A stretch of DNA of 64,000 bases from Icerya purchasi (lineage: Eukaryota; Arthropoda; Insecta; Hemiptera; Monophlebidae). Location: the NCBI GenBank assembly GCA_039619475.1, contig CM077116.1, positions 385,106,760 through 385,170,759 of the forward strand, given 5' to 3'. How positions within the stretch are numbered: the stretch's first letter is position 1; every line of letters starts with the position of its first letter. This document shows, piece after piece, positions 32,640 to 44,170 of the stretch. Made by a program: the position numbers and the translations under genes. A model generated the notes under the pieces. It did not search any database. It was not told the DNA's origin and saw only the letters and a list, made by a program, of their open reading frames with translations.

Positions 32640-34870
32640 TGAGATATCCTGAGTATATCGGTAATTTTCTTGCAGCTGCGCGTACATAAACTCATAAATC
32701 TCATACCTGGGAAGCATTTGTTTTCGGTATTTATTGTTTATACTGACAATTGTTAATTGAGCGCTAAGTTAAAATCTTGTATCAGTGTAATTTATTATGC
32801 ACGTTTGAACTAGATGAATGACAAAAAGTAAGGTATAATGTGGTATAATGTGCGTTTTTCTGTGGTTAAAATATAACCGACAAGCTTCGTAAAATTTAAC
32901 CTTTTTTTTTTGTTTAGAGTATGCTTCCCAAAGTTATTCAGTCTGATTGGACCACTCGACTTTGTTATTTAAGGCACGAGCATTGTAGTGTGGTCCTGTT
33001 TTATTGGAGTTTATTAAGATCTGCCACTTAGTGAAATATCCGCGTAAACAGGTTGTTATGTACATCGGAAAATCATTACGTACGGCAGCAGATACGATAC
33101 AGCACAGTGCCACCAGAATAATAGTGTTAATGAGAGTTGTTGGGAAATAAAAAGGATATAAAACAAAAATAAATAAACTGTTGTTAGACATGTTTTGAAT
33201 GGGGATGGTGAAACCTATCTGTTCCTTAAATGGTTATTAATTAATTTCAGTAAATATGTTAGGGGAACTTGGTTTTGATCTTTTCCATATAATTCTTTCG
33301 CGCCATATCGAATTACCATGTCCAACAGTAGCATTCCGGCATGTTCGTTCCTGTTGAAGTTTTCGGCGGTGATCGCAACAAGTTAATAAACAGTCGAGTA
33401 ATGAGATCTAAAGCCAAATTATCCGGAAGGTTATTTTTCTCGTATTGAGTAGTGGAGGGAGTATTCATTGCTTTGCCTAAGTCTTACACACTGAACGGGC
33501 CTTTCTTAGACGGTAGTACTTGTCTGATTAAAGTAAGGCGATTATACCTTGCAAGTTTTCTACTAAATAGCCGAGTTTAAGCATCGACCGAGCATATAAG
33601 CTTGATGTTAGTTTTTTTAGAGGGGGCAGATTTTTTACAATATGATTATTATCTAAGGCTTTAGAATTTTTTATCTTAAAAATTGTGTTTTTATTTTGAA
33701 TTTCGCGAGGCGTGACAATTTCAAAATTCCATACGGCCGGGAGATGCCGGGGAGGTATTGTTTAACTGTAGAGGTTTTACCTTATAAAAATTATTTCTTT
33801 AAAGATTATCATGTTAAATAAACCTGATAATAATAATTTGTTAGTGGTGTCAGTATAGATTTGTTTGTTCCTCATGGGGCGGGGTTGTGCTTATTATTAT
33901 AGATTCTGCTTAATTTCAATTTTACCGTTCATCTAAGATAATATTTTCATTTTTAACTCTAAAGAGCGCGTTCGAATGATAAACTCCTCTGGTTTTTGTC
34001 TTTAGTATGGTAAGGGTTAAATTTGTTTCTAAGGTAAGACCTATTTTAATGGCGGAAGGGGAGGGGGGTTCAATATAATCAGGAATGCCAGTTTAAAATT
34101 AATGTTTAAATTGAATTTCGGGAACGGCTAGTTCAAGTGCTGTGCTAATTATTTCGAAAAAGTTTGAGCGAGACATAACATCTCCGCTGTCGTCAGAAGC
34201 GGTGTAAATTTTCAAATGTGGTAAATTAATAACGCGTCCCTTAAAACGCTTCTTCTGGTAGGCGCGGTAAAAATTGGAACCTATTCACTTTTCAAGTGTG
34301 CGACATGGCTTAATTTCAAGTAGGCTGCGTACGGAAATCGAAAGGTAATCAGTTTGTAGCGGTAAAATTATCGATATTTTTTACAACTATACTATCCAGT
34401 ATGGTGTTTTTGAAACTCGCGGAGATTATGTTAGTTTTGAGGAGGCAGGACTTTAGAAATTATTTCGTAAAGATATAAGCTGTTACCTATTTCGTAGTTT
34501 ATTTTTATCGTTGAGAAATCGCCTGTTAGAATAAATTTAATTTTATTAGAGATTCGGGCTGTTGTTGAAAATCCTCTGCAATTGTTGAAAATGCTACAGA
34601 GATTAAGTAAATATACGAGGCATTGTTGTTTGTTATGCTATTATTGTATAAATTATTAGTCGAATGGCCTGTATCCGGTTTTAAGTTAAACGCAGGAAGA
34701 ACACTGTGCTTAATTCGTTTTCTGCTTATAATTATGGCTACACCGCCGCCGTGCCGAGAGAACTGTCACGTTTGTAAGTTAAGTATCCGCGGAAATTTAA
34801 GTGTTAACGATTCGGGCTTATTTCCGTATAAGCTGTGATTATAATAAATTAAACGGTTTTTCAAACACGG
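32640..34870 (-). pseudogene. Heavily eroded Jockey-type LINE (EN plus RT)
   Basis: There is no long open frame. Reading across frames on the minus strand gives, in order: S-R-H-G-G-G-V-A-I-I-I-S (about 34765-34730, the EN GGGVAI block), I-L-T-G-D-F (near 34520), F-G-F-R-S-H-Y-S-T-V-Y-Q-L (about 33420), N-R-N-E-H-A-G-M-L-L-L-D-M (block A, about 33350), VPLTYLLKLINNHLRNR (about 33260), and YFTKWQILINSNKTG with NNKVEWSN (about 33040-32945). A P-R-Y-E-I-Y-E-F block follows near 32705. The order matches Jockey-clade ORF2. The YADD box is unrecognisable. Confidence 0.68.
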
Positions 34871-35204
34871 AACTGCAGTCATGCGATCACTTCTATATTA
34901 AACTATTCACCAATAATTATCCATTATAATTTTAATAATGGTTGCAAGTTTAAAGAAAATACCGCGACTCTATTCGTTTCTTTTTGACAGCATGCGCTGT
35001 TTTCGCAGTCGTCGCCATAATTATGTTTCATAATTAAGAATTATTAACTTTGTTTTATAGTGGTGGAGAAAGTCGTTGAATTTTCGGATCATTCTTTATA
35101 GCACGCTAAGCGTTGTATTCTATATTAGCTTTGGTGCTTGATAGCTCTAACTGCTTTTCAAACATCTCGTGATTCTTCTGCTTCTTTAATTGTACGTTGA
35201 TTCC
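34871..35204. other. Spacer
   Basis: No gene recognised. Confidence 0.3.
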
Positions 35205-35316
35205 AGCTAAGACAGTGACCGTTTTTTCTAATGAATTTGGTGTATGTTATGCTTAACATTTAATAAGAAATAAACATACACCAAATTCATTAGAGAAAAC
35301 GGTCACTGTATTAGCT
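35205..35316. mobile_element. Snapback MITE-like palindrome
   Basis: AGCTAAgACAGTGACCG pairs with CGGTCACTGTaTTAGCT. The arms extend over about 40 nt (TTTTCTAATGAATTTGGTGTATGTT on one side) around a 20-25 nt loop. The CAGTGACCG end resembles Tc1-like termini, but flanking TA duplication is not clear-cut. Confidence 0.75.
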
Positions 35317-35479
35317 ATATATTATAACAAAGGTAACATCATGAACATAGCTGAAAATTGTTATATAAATAAACACAAAATTAATATATTAAACGACCAA
35401 ATAATAATAACCCACTTTTTAATATAAAACTTTAAAAAAATCAAAAAAAAAAAAAAAATCTTTTAATATTTATATTTTA
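35317..35479. other. Short spacer
   Basis: AT-rich, with an A-run at 35442-35458. Confidence 0.3.
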
Positions 35480-35555
35480 CTAGCTGTGCCCCACGGCTTC
35501 GCCCGTGTATTAATGCCCGTTTAAATCTATACTTGGAAATTTATTAAAAAATTTT

Positions 35556-36343
35556 CTATTTATTTATTTATTTATTTATTTATTTATTGTATTTACAAGT
35601 CGCTTTTGGACTACAAGGTCATTAGCGACTACGGTTTTACAGATAATTATAAAATTTTATATTGAATATTTGAAAATGCGCGAAACACAAAATAATCAAA
35701 AAATTAGCTGAAGGCTGGGGAAGTTAGATGAGTTGGAATACAGAGATGTCTTTGAGAAAGGCTACGATTTTTTTACACTTCTCGGCGTCCGAAAACATCT
35801 CTGGAAGGCCGTTGATAATACCCGCTTGTTGTCTAGCCTGCTGGTAGTGATTACACTCGATCAAAAGATGCCTCACCGATATAGGCATGTCGCAGCGTTG
35901 ACACAGGTTGGGCGGTTTTTTTAGATATGAGGAACGAATGAGTCAAGTTTGTGTGTCCAATGCGGATACGAGTTAGAACACACTGCTCGTGTCTACTGAG
36001 AGTTGGCATGTTTTCGTAGGTATCTTTTCTAAACTCGTGGAGTTTGCTCGGCGTTTGGAGGCAAAGGGTGTTCCAGTAGTTTTTGACTGTGTTGCTTATC
36101 ACCATTTTAGCTTCATGAGGTGTCATAAGTACTTCAGACGGGCAATCTTGTGTCGTCGCGGTTCTTGCAGCTTGGTCCGCCAATTCATTTCCTTGAATTC
36201 CTGTATGCACCGGTGTCCACACAAGGCTGACCTGTGTATATGCTGTGATTGGAGCTGGTCCAATTTTAGGTGGATGCGTTGTATGATAGGGTTTTCGGTA
36301 AACTGATTTTGGATGGCTCTTAAGCAGGACAACGAGTCAGTAA
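35556..36343 (-). mobile_element. I/Jockey-superfamily LINE fragment inserted in Helitron A
   Basis: A 5'-truncated LINE on the minus strand. It carries RNase H blocks (DSLSCLRAIQ; VWTPVHTGIQGNELADQAAR; one frame shift near 36225), LTRIRIGHTNLTHSFLISKK, and after another shift a C-x2-C...H...EC zinc motif. The 3' UTR contains CGCTAATGACC...GCGAC and ends in TAAATA repeats. It is flanked by a 23-bp duplication of Helitron sequence (35533-35555 and 36344-36366, TTGGAAATT-T/C-ATTAAAAAATTTT), proving insertion into the Helitron. Confidence 0.88.
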
Positions 36344-36837
36344 TTGGAAATTCATTAAAAAATTTTTGTTTTATCTGGAATTGAATTTACGTAAAGATTC
36401 TTTCTCTCTCTTTTGGGTGAAAGATGTTTATCACCGTCTAACAAAAAATAGTCTTCATGTTTCACGTTTAGCTGAAGATTGTCGATTTTTCTATAACCTG
36501 TCCGTCGTAATCTAACAAAAAGTTTTGCTCAACTAAACAACACACACAGCCATCGTTTTGAAGAAGCCGAGTTATTCACACGGTGATCTCTCATAATTAC
36601 ACGTTTAAGAGAACATCTTCACTCATATCTTTCTACCACTCTGTCTCGAGCGTTTCATTATAATTAATTTATTATCATAAAATCAAAATAACAGTGTTGA
36701 GTAAAGATTTTAATATTTCTGGTAGCAAATTTAAAAAAAAAAAAAAAAGTTAAACGGTTAATTTAAAAAATTTATACGGCGGTTTTGGCCTAAAAGTTCG
36801 AATATTTGACATATCAGTTGAATACTCTATTTTATTT

Positions 36838-37050
36838 TTATATGCTCCCCATTAAGTCCAATGGTATATGGCTTAAACCTCTATATGTTTTTACAAACAT
36901 ATTGTACGATACATTTTCTTCCACTCCTAATAATTCATTATTATATAATAAATAAGATAGAGACGAAAACAAAGATGCACCATCCCTATCTATGTATTTT
37001 ACATAATGGGGAACTACTGCATCATCAACACACATATTAATTCTACATTC
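36838..37050 (-). pseudogene. Helitron A OTU-like protease fragment
   Basis: The minus-strand frame reads VVPHYVKYIDRDGASLFSSL followed by SYLLYNNELLGV, then FVKTYRGLSHIPLDLMGS. It resembles the N-terminal half of an OTU-type cysteine protease as carried by some Helitrons (D-G-x-C-L-F-x-x-L-S). The catalytic Cys position reads Ser (DGAS) and the His half is deleted. Helitron B keeps Cys at this position. Confidence 0.65.
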
Positions 37051-37228
37051 ATAATTATATATAACACGAACTTTTTTTTAAACAACAGCGAAAAAACATT
37101 TATTTTATCATTTATCGATAAAAACGCCATGCGCCAGCGATAAACATGGTTGCATTTCGATTAACATCGCACGATACACAAAAGTCGCCACGAAAAGTAG
37201 TTGGTGCTCAAAAAATAATAAAATTGTC

Positions 37229-37395
37229 AAATTTGTTCTTTTTAATTGATTGATTAAATTATTTAATATAACAAATATTTATGTAAATAATTAAAGCAAA
37301 AAGTAATAGCCAACAATTAAATTTGTTTTTTTTAATTGATTGATTAAATTATTTAATATAACAAATATTTATGTAAATAATTAAAACAAAAAGTA
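37229..37395 (-). repeat. Two tandem 92-bp units in Helitron A
   Basis: The unit TTAATTGATTGATTAAATTATTT...ATGTAAATAATTAAA occurs twice. Helitron C carries three copies at 54995-55252. Expansion differs between otherwise matching elements. Confidence 0.9.
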
Positions 37396-37559
37396 TCCTA
37401 TCTGTTAAGTTGGACCAAATTGCATGTACTTTCAAAATTTTATAAAAATCGGTTAAGTAAATTCCGAGTTTATCCTGCACTAACATAAAGACACGGGATT
37501 TTTATATATATAGATATTTATATTATTTAAATGTTTAATATAATAATTAGATATTTATT

Positions 37560-37860
37560 GTAGTCTGCGTACATTACCTTATTCTAACATTTATGATATA
37601 TCGACTTTAAATTGTTGATTATAAATCGTTTTATTTCCTATTTGACCTCAGCGTGATTTAAAATTTGTTTCTGCTCACACATAGTGAGTTGTGTTCTTAG
37701 CTGATGGTGGGTTATACCCGAAAACGTTTCTAAGTAAGTTTTCATTTTATTCTTAAATTTGTTTGTTATAATTACATTTGTAATAAATTACTATATTTTA
37801 TAATTAACGAACAGGTTCTTTATTATATATACATATATATATATATATATACTTATATTT
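37560..37860 (+). repeat. Penelope-like terminal repeat fragment
   Basis: About 300 bp between Helitrons A and B with a hammerhead-like motif (separate entry). It shares TTTTAGCTGATGATGGGTTAT-type and downstream TATTT...TTTGTTTGTTAT segments with 62020-62130. No reverse transcriptase is nearby. Confidence 0.5.
37696..37734 (+). ncRNA. Hammerhead ribozyme-like motif 1
   Basis: CTTAG (helix I) - CTGATGG - helix II GGG/CCC - GAAA - ACGTTT - CTAAG (helix I partner). The helix I strands are perfectly complementary. Helix III would be the palindrome AACGTT. The core has one deviation, CTGATGG instead of CTGATGA, which may weaken cleavage. Confidence 0.5.
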
Positions 37861-38992
37861 TCATTAATTTTATATATATAAAAGCGAAAATCGGGAAATA
37901 TTAGAAAGGCACAGCAATTATTAACATATCACTGCAACTACTAGGTCTATGAAGCTGAAAATTGGTACCTAATACAACGATACTATGTAATGACACCATT
38001 TAAAAACGCATTCAAAAATTCGAATTTTTTAGGAGCGAAAAGGGGGGTAAAAGTCAGAAAATCGCATTTTAAAAAACCAAAAATCACGCTACACCCGAAA
38101 CCATTTACACCAGAAAATTGAAATTTTACATGAACATTATCTATGTACTGAAGATGTCAAATAAGAACGTTTTTTTGAAAAATCGAACTTTAAGGGGTGA
38201 AAAGAGGTTAAAAACTGTTTTCCAAGAAACACACAAACTTCAATATTTTTGGTACAAATGGGTTTATCAAATTGTAATTCCGCATGAAGACGTCTTATAT
38301 GGTGCACTAAATGTGTACAAAATTTTTTTTAAATCCCAAAAATTTCAAGGGGGGGAAGAGCAAAACCCCGTTCTTGAGAAAACCAAAAATCACGCTACAG
38401 TTCAAACAAACCGTGATTATCGCATGTAATTTCGTGTGAATATCATGTATATACTGAATATGTCGAATAAAATCGCTTTTTTGGATATTTGAACTTGAAG
38501 GGTTGAAAAAGGACTAAAAGCTGTTTTCCGAAAAATACACAAATTGTTATAGTTTTGATGAAACTTGGTCTTGATATTTGTAATTTCAAATTATTTCATT
38601 ATCGTAAGTTTTGTCCGTTATATGTGCTGTTTTTAATCGTTTAAAAAATTTTCGTAAATTTCCTGGCCATGCAAAACCGCTGTATACATTTTTTAAATTA
38701 ACTATTTATCTTTCATTTTACTATTTTTCATTTATTTCGGTCACTTCATTCTCGGTAATTCCTGACAGAGGCAAAGGTTTACTTTTCGTTTCTTTGCTTT
38801 TTGAATTATTTCACATGTTATTTCAAGCGATTCAGGTAACGATTTATGTTTAATGTAAATGTGTTAATTATTAGATTTATGTATTATATTTTTATATGTT
38901 ATTCAATAATTGTTATTTCTTTAATTTCCCTTTCGCGTGTTTAAGTTTAATTTTATATAACATATATGTATGTATATATATTCACTGTAATT

Positions 38993-39517
38993 ATGAATGT
39001 AGAATTAATATGTGTTAATGATACAATAGTTCCCCATTATGTAAAATATATAGATAGGGATGGTGCATGTTTATTTTCGTCTTTATCTTATTTATTGCAT
39101 AATAATGAATTATTAGGAGCAGAAATACGGAAATGTATTGTATAATATGTTTGAAAAAACTGGAAGAGGTTTAAGCCATGTACTATTGGACTTAATGGGG
39201 AACCATATAAAAATAAAATAGAGTATTTAACTGACATGTCGATTATTCGAACTTTTGGCACTATTTGTGAACTTATGGCAGTTGGTGAAATGTTTCCATA
39301 TGAATTTCAAGTTTATTTTAATGGTAAGATTTTAATAAAATGTGGGGAGCCAAGTGAAGGAATTAAAAAATTCCGGTTTTCAGGAAACTTATTAAATGGA
39401 CATTTTGACGTTCTTATTCCCGAAAGTGAATCATTAACTATTGTTCCTGAACGAAATGTTTCTGTTTCATATGAAATGTCTGATTTACCCATAGAACAGA
39501 AAAAAAAGGAAATATAG
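38993..39517 (+). pseudogene. Helitron B OTU-like cysteine protease domain
   Basis: The first frame, ATG at 38993, reads VVPHYVKYIDRDGACLF-like sequence (here TIVPHYVKYIDRDGACLFSS) and SYLLHNNELL, then stops near 39145. A shifted frame gives F-E-K-T-G-R-G-L-S-H. A further frame from 39236 has GTICELMAVGEMFPYEFQVY and NGHFDVLIPE. D-G-x-C near the start and the H in GHFDV fit the OTU catalytic Cys and His. Such domains are known in animal Helitrons. Two breaks make it a pseudogene. Confidence 0.72.
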
Positions 39518-39581
39518 ATCCAGATATACTGGCACAGTTAGAACAGCTCAAATTAAACAAACTACTGCCAAATTTAATATA

Positions 39582-39950
39582 TTGACTAACGATAATATTA
39601 ATAGAACATCAATTAGTAAAAATAAAAAAAGTAAATCGAGTGACACAACTATAAGATCAGTGCCCGAAAGAAATGTAAAAAAAAGCAAATTAAGATATAT
39701 TAGGGTCATACGAAAAAAACAGATAAAAGATGCTTCTGCCAAATTTAAGAAACAGGGCACAATACAAAAAAATAGGATAAAAGAAAATAAAAACATTTTA
39801 AAGCACATTATTTATAATCGTTGCCTAATTATGCTTGAAGATGTTGTTTGGTCAATGTCTGGCCATTGTTTAAAGCACTTTGGTCTTCCATCGCCAACAC
39901 GAGAAGATGCCATTGTAGCTAACCGCGACTACCTGCGTGAGACGTCTTAG
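39582..39950 (+). pseudogene. Helitron B basic linker region
   Basis: Lys/Arg-rich 122-codon frame containing VPERNVKKSKLRYIRVIRKK. It ends in HCLKHFGLPSPTRED, which resembles the start of a helicase domain (GLP.P). A full Rep (HUH endonuclease) domain of several hundred residues would be expected between OTU and helicase. It is absent. Confidence 0.45.
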
Positions 39951-40017
39951 GATCCAGTACAGTTAATCTGAGAAAGTTTCCAAAGATGTTAAAAAACTTA
40001 GCCTTGAACAGTGGAAT

Positions 40018-41335
40018 GTGTATCACAATATTATTGAAAGCATTACCTCTAACGATGGAAAGTTATTTTTTTTAGATGACCCTGGTGGAACAGGAAATAC
40101 TTTTGTAATTATTCTGTTGTTAGCCAAAATCAGGAGCGACAGAAAAATTGCAATTGCTGTTGCTTCATCGGGTATCGCTGCAACTTTGCTTGATGGTGGT
40201 AAGACGGCTCATTCTACCTTCAAGTTACCTGCCAATTTAAACCACTGTGAGTCACCGTTATGTAACATTGAATACTCCAAGAAGTTATGTTGATCGTATG
40301 GGATGAATGCACCATGGCAAACAAGGGAGCTATTGAGGCTCTTAATTTAACACTACAATATATTAGGAACTGTACCCGTCTAATGGGTAAGGGGTGACAG
40401 TATTACTTGCAGGAGACTACAGACAAACTTTACCTGTTGTACCTAGAGGAACAAGTGCTGACGAAATAAAAGCATGTCTGAAATCTTCCTTATTATGGCC
40501 AAAAGTTGATATTCTTTCCCTGAGAATAAATATGCGAGTTTATCTTAGAGGCAACTTGAAAGCAGGCGAATTCTCTGAATTACTTCTGAACATAGGAGAT
40601 GGGAAGTTGTTGAAAAAGAGGGAAAAATTAGTATCCCACAAAATCTCTGTCATTTAGTGTATCACTTAGACAAGACTTCAACTAAAATGAACTTAAAATC
40701 ACATTTTGGTTAAGAGAGAGAGCTATTCTTACTCCAACAAATGAATCAACAGTTAACATAAATAATACTCTGCTACAGAAACTGCCTACTGAAATGGTGA
40801 CATATGAGTTTATTGATTCTGTTTTAGAAGAGGAAGAATCCATTCATTACCCTACAGAATTTCTCCATAATCTTAATCTAGCAGGACTGCCGCCTCATAT
40901 ATTGAATCTTAAAGTCGGCGCTCCTATAATGCTTTTTCGTAATTTACACATCCCAAAACTTTGTAATGGTACAAAGCTGGAAGTGAAAAGTTTGCATAAA
41001 AATGTAGCTGAAGCAACAATATTTACAGGTGTCGGACTTTGAGAAACTGTTTTCATTCCGAGAATTCCTCTCATACCATCAGAGTACCACTCCAGAGGCT
41101 ACAGTTTCCAGTGAGGGTTTGCTATGCCATAACTATTAACAAAGCTCAGGGACAAAGTCTGGAAAGAGTTGGTGTAGATGTTCGGTGTGACTGTTTTTCA
41201 CATGGACAGCTGCCTGTTCCAGAGTTAGTTCTTCTGACAGCTTGTTTATTCTGCAACCTGAAGGCAGAACTAAAAATGTGGTCTATCATGAAATTTTTTA
41301 AAACCGCATTGAAGAATTCTAAAATAGTTTTATGA
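40018..41335 (+). pseudogene. Helitron B Pif1-like helicase, broken
   Basis: Segments in order: NGKLFFLDDPGGTGNT-type Walker A (DDPGGTGNTFVIILL), SSGIAATLLDGGKTAHSTFK, VWDECTMANKGAIEAL (Walker B, frame-shifted), LLAGDYRQTLPVVPRGTSAD (motif III), an INNTLLQKLP-type middle, LKVGAPIMLFRNLHIPKLCN, and FPVRVCYAITINKAQGQSLE with DCFSHGQLPV. This is the Pif1/RecD-like helicase half of Helitron RepHel. The Walker A Lys is replaced by Asn (AAT). Stops or shifts lie near 40293, 40395, 40657 and 41040. Confidence 0.88.
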
Positions 41336-41704
41336 ATAATTTTTTTTTTTTTATCGCTAAAGCTGCATAATTTCATTATAACAACTTATTTAGGGTTTAG
41401 GTTATTGTATATTATTTTAATTACAATGATGACTAAATGTTTATTTTTTAACTTTTATTTAAATTTCTGCAAAGTGAATAAGTATATAGTTATTATTTAT
41501 TCTTTAGAATTCAAAATTTTAATGAAAGCTAAATTCTGTTTCGAAATAATATTTTAAAAAGACTATAATAATTATTCATTAGCTACATTTCCTTGATCAC
41601 TGCTTTCAACGTTTAATTTGCCCTTCAAAATTTCGATAATCTCATACTGTTTATTTACTGAATAAACTCTACTTATTTTCTCTTTCCTGAGTTTTTGTGG
41701 ACTC
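41336..41704 (+). other. Non-coding part of Helitron B
   Basis: AT-rich, no motif recognised, between the helicase relic and the compound repeats. Confidence 0.4.
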
Positions 41705-42690
41705 TGCTTTAGTAGAGTAGTGGCCATATTATTGCAATATTATAAATGTATTAATGTTGTAGTATTGCGGGTTCTGCTTAATTATATGAATGGCCATATT
41801 ACTGTAATGCTGTACTGTTTATTCCTATGGTATTGTGGACTCTGTCTGAGTGCAGCGGTGGCCATATTACTGCAGGTTATAAGTATGTTGATGAATTATG
41901 CTTTTATTGTGAGCTATTATGAGCTTTTTTTGAATACAACATTGTATACACTTTAATATTATGGGTGTAATGAATTATACATTAAACATTATGCTCAACA
42001 GCAGTAGTTTCAACATTAATTTAGTATTGAAAAGGCATTTAATTTTGAAGTTTACTCATCTACATTAGTAACCGTATTATTTTGATACTGAAATGCTTTT
42101 TAATGTGTTCTGTGCACTCTGCTGAGATGCAGTTGTAGCTATATTATTGTAGTATTATAAATGTATTAATGTTGTGGTATTGTGGGTTCTGCTTAATTGT
42201 ATGAATGGCCATATTACTATAATACTTTTCTGTTCATTCCTATGGTATTATGGACTCTGCCTTAGCGCAGTGGTAATCATACTATTATAGGTTATAAATT
42301 TATTAATAAAAAGTGTAGTAGCCGCTATATTCAAACAGGATTATAAATATATTAATGTTGTGGTATTGTGGGTTCTACTTAATTGTATGAATGGCCATAT
42401 TACTGTAATGCCGTACTGTTCATTCCTATGGTATTGTGGACTCTGCCTCAGCGCAGCGGTGGCCATATTACTACAGGTTATAAGTATGTTAATGAATTAT
42501 GCTTTTATTGTGAGCTACTATGAGCTTTAGTATACACTTTAATACTTTAGGTGTAACGAATTATACATTAAACATTATGCTCAAAAGCAGTAGTCTAGCT
42601 ATATTATTGCAATATCATAAATGTATTAATGTTGTGGTATTGTGGGTTCTGCTTAATTGTATGAATGGCCATATTACCATAATGCTTTAA
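41705..42690 (+). repeat. Compound repeat block in Helitron B
   Basis: The phrase TATTAATGTTGTGGTATTGTGGGTTCT followed by GAATGGCCATATTAC recurs four times (about 41750, 42166, 42351 and 42620). Two other phrases, TTCATTCCTATGGTATTGTGGACTCTG and GTTATAAGTATGTTAATGAATTATGC, recur between them in the same order. Spacing is irregular (about 415, 185, 270), so units were deleted after duplication. Confidence 0.85.
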
Positions 42691-42837
42691 CAACCATGCT
42701 TGCATTACTTTTATATTAAATATTCATTTATAGGAAAAAAAGTAGAGGTTATTGAATAAATAAACTGTATGAAATTAACAAAATTTTAAAGGGTAAATTA
42801 AAAGATGATAGCAGTGATCAAGAAAATATACTCAAGC

Positions 42838-42866
42838 GGGCGAAGCCGCAGGGAACAGCGTAGAAA
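42838..42866 (+). repeat. Second Helitron-like 3' end inside B
   Basis: GCGGGCGAAGCCGC forms a hairpin, then AGGGAACAG and CGTAG. It resembles the normal end (hairpin, about 8 nt, CTAG) with a substitution and probably marks the original end of the helicase-bearing Helitron. Confidence 0.5.
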
Positions 42867-43778
42867 AACTGAAACTCAAAAAATTAAAAAAAAAAAAAAT
42901 TGAAGACCCAAATTTGAAAAAAGCAAAATCTAATTTTAGGAGCAATTTTAAAAAGTTCCACAAACTATTCTATAATAGCTGCTGAAGTTTTTTTTTTTTT
43001 TATCGGCATATTTTTCTTAATACCTTAAAATACAAAAGTCTAAAAGATTTGAAATGTAAGTGCCTAATTTAGGAAAATATGCACTTAAAACGATAAGATC
43101 GGAAACTAAAGAAAGTGCACAGCTCTTTCCAGAGCCTTAGCAGTTATGCATCACCCACAAATCAATACTTAATAATATAAAATAAAATGAAAACAAAAAC
43201 ATTATAATATGTTAAAAATATTTTTAAAAAACTGGAAGAGGTTTAAGCCATATAATACTATTGAACTTAATGGGGAGCATAGAGAAAAAGAACATAGAGA
43301 TATTATGTGATATGTCAAATATTCGAAGTTTTGCATCAAAACCGCCGTATAAATTTTTTTAATCAACTGCTTTTTTTTTTGTTTTTTTTTTTTAGAAGCC
43401 ATTCCTAGCTTTTAACTTTCTTTTTAATAATTTTCTGTCAGGAATATTAAAATCCTTACTCAACACTGTTATTTTGATTTTATGATAATAAATTAATTAT
43501 AATAAAACGCTCGAGACAGAGTTGTAGAAAGATATGAGTGAAGATGTTCTCTTAAACGTGTAATTATGAGAGATCACCGTGTGAATAACTCGGCCTCTTC
43601 AAACGATGGCTGTGTGTGCTGTTTAGTTGAGCAAAACTTTTTGTTAGATCACGACGAATAGGTTATAGAAAGATCGAGAATTTTCAGCTAAATGTGAAAG
43701 ACTATTTTCTGTTGGACGGTGATAAACATGTTTCCCAAACAAAGAAAGAACCTTAACATAAATACAATTCCAGATAAA
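42867..43778 (+). repeat. Helitron A/C-type 3' half within B
   Basis: From about 43200 it parallels Helitron C after its OTU tail: AACTGGAAGAGGTTTAAGCC, CGCCGTATAAATTT, ATTAAAATCCTTACTCAACA, AACGCTCGAGACAGAGTTG and AGAGATCACCGTGTGAATAA occur in the same order as at 55560-55690 and 61240-61400. The 42867-43190 part is unassigned. Confidence 0.75.
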
Positions 43779-44170
43779 ACAAAAACTAATATAACACACA
43801 GATACCTAATGGAAAAAATACCACCCCAGATATGCACATTCTGTTCGAGACAACAAGCATCAAGCTCACACTGGTTCCTGGAATGTACACGGCTGGACCA
43901 ACAAAGACTGCAGTGTAAAATCCCGGGCACACTCCATGAATGCCTGAACGACTCGGATGGAATAAATAAAGCAATCATGTTCCTAAAATCTATTGAAATA
44001 TTAAAGTTAATATAAAATGTTAATATGAATTTGTATTTAAGTGTATAAGTAATTTTGTTGCTAATTTCACGTTTCTATTGTAAAATAATAATAATATAAT
44101 TATGTATTGCGGTCGCTAATAACCTATCTGTTGAAGCGACCTAAATTTAATATAAATAAATAAAAAAATA
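43779..44170 (+). mobile_element. I/Jockey-superfamily LINE 3' end inserted in Helitron B
   Basis: The frame reads THRYLMEKIPPQICTFCSRQ, then SSHWFLECTRLDQQRL: C-x2-C, H, C zinc motif at the ORF2 C-terminus. The 3' UTR CGCTAATAACC...GAAGCGACCTAAAT and the tail of TAAATA units match the LINE in Helitron A. It sits in the same few bases of Helitron sequence (between ACAAA and TTTTTTATGAATTTCC) as that one. Confidence 0.75.

Larger units (their letters stand above)
35480..37514 (-). mobile_element. Helitron A (non-autonomous)
   Basis: Read on the minus strand it begins TCTATATATATAAAAATCCCG at 37514 and ends with hairpin CACGGGCGAAGCCGTG, eight bases, then CTAG at 35483-35480. It lies between A and T, exactly the Helitron end rules (5' TC, 3' hairpin and CTRR, A/T insertion). 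It shares both ends with Helitron C. Inside: two 92-bp tandem repeats near the 5' end, an OTU fragment, and a LINE insertion near the 3' end. No Rep or helicase remains. Confidence 0.9.
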
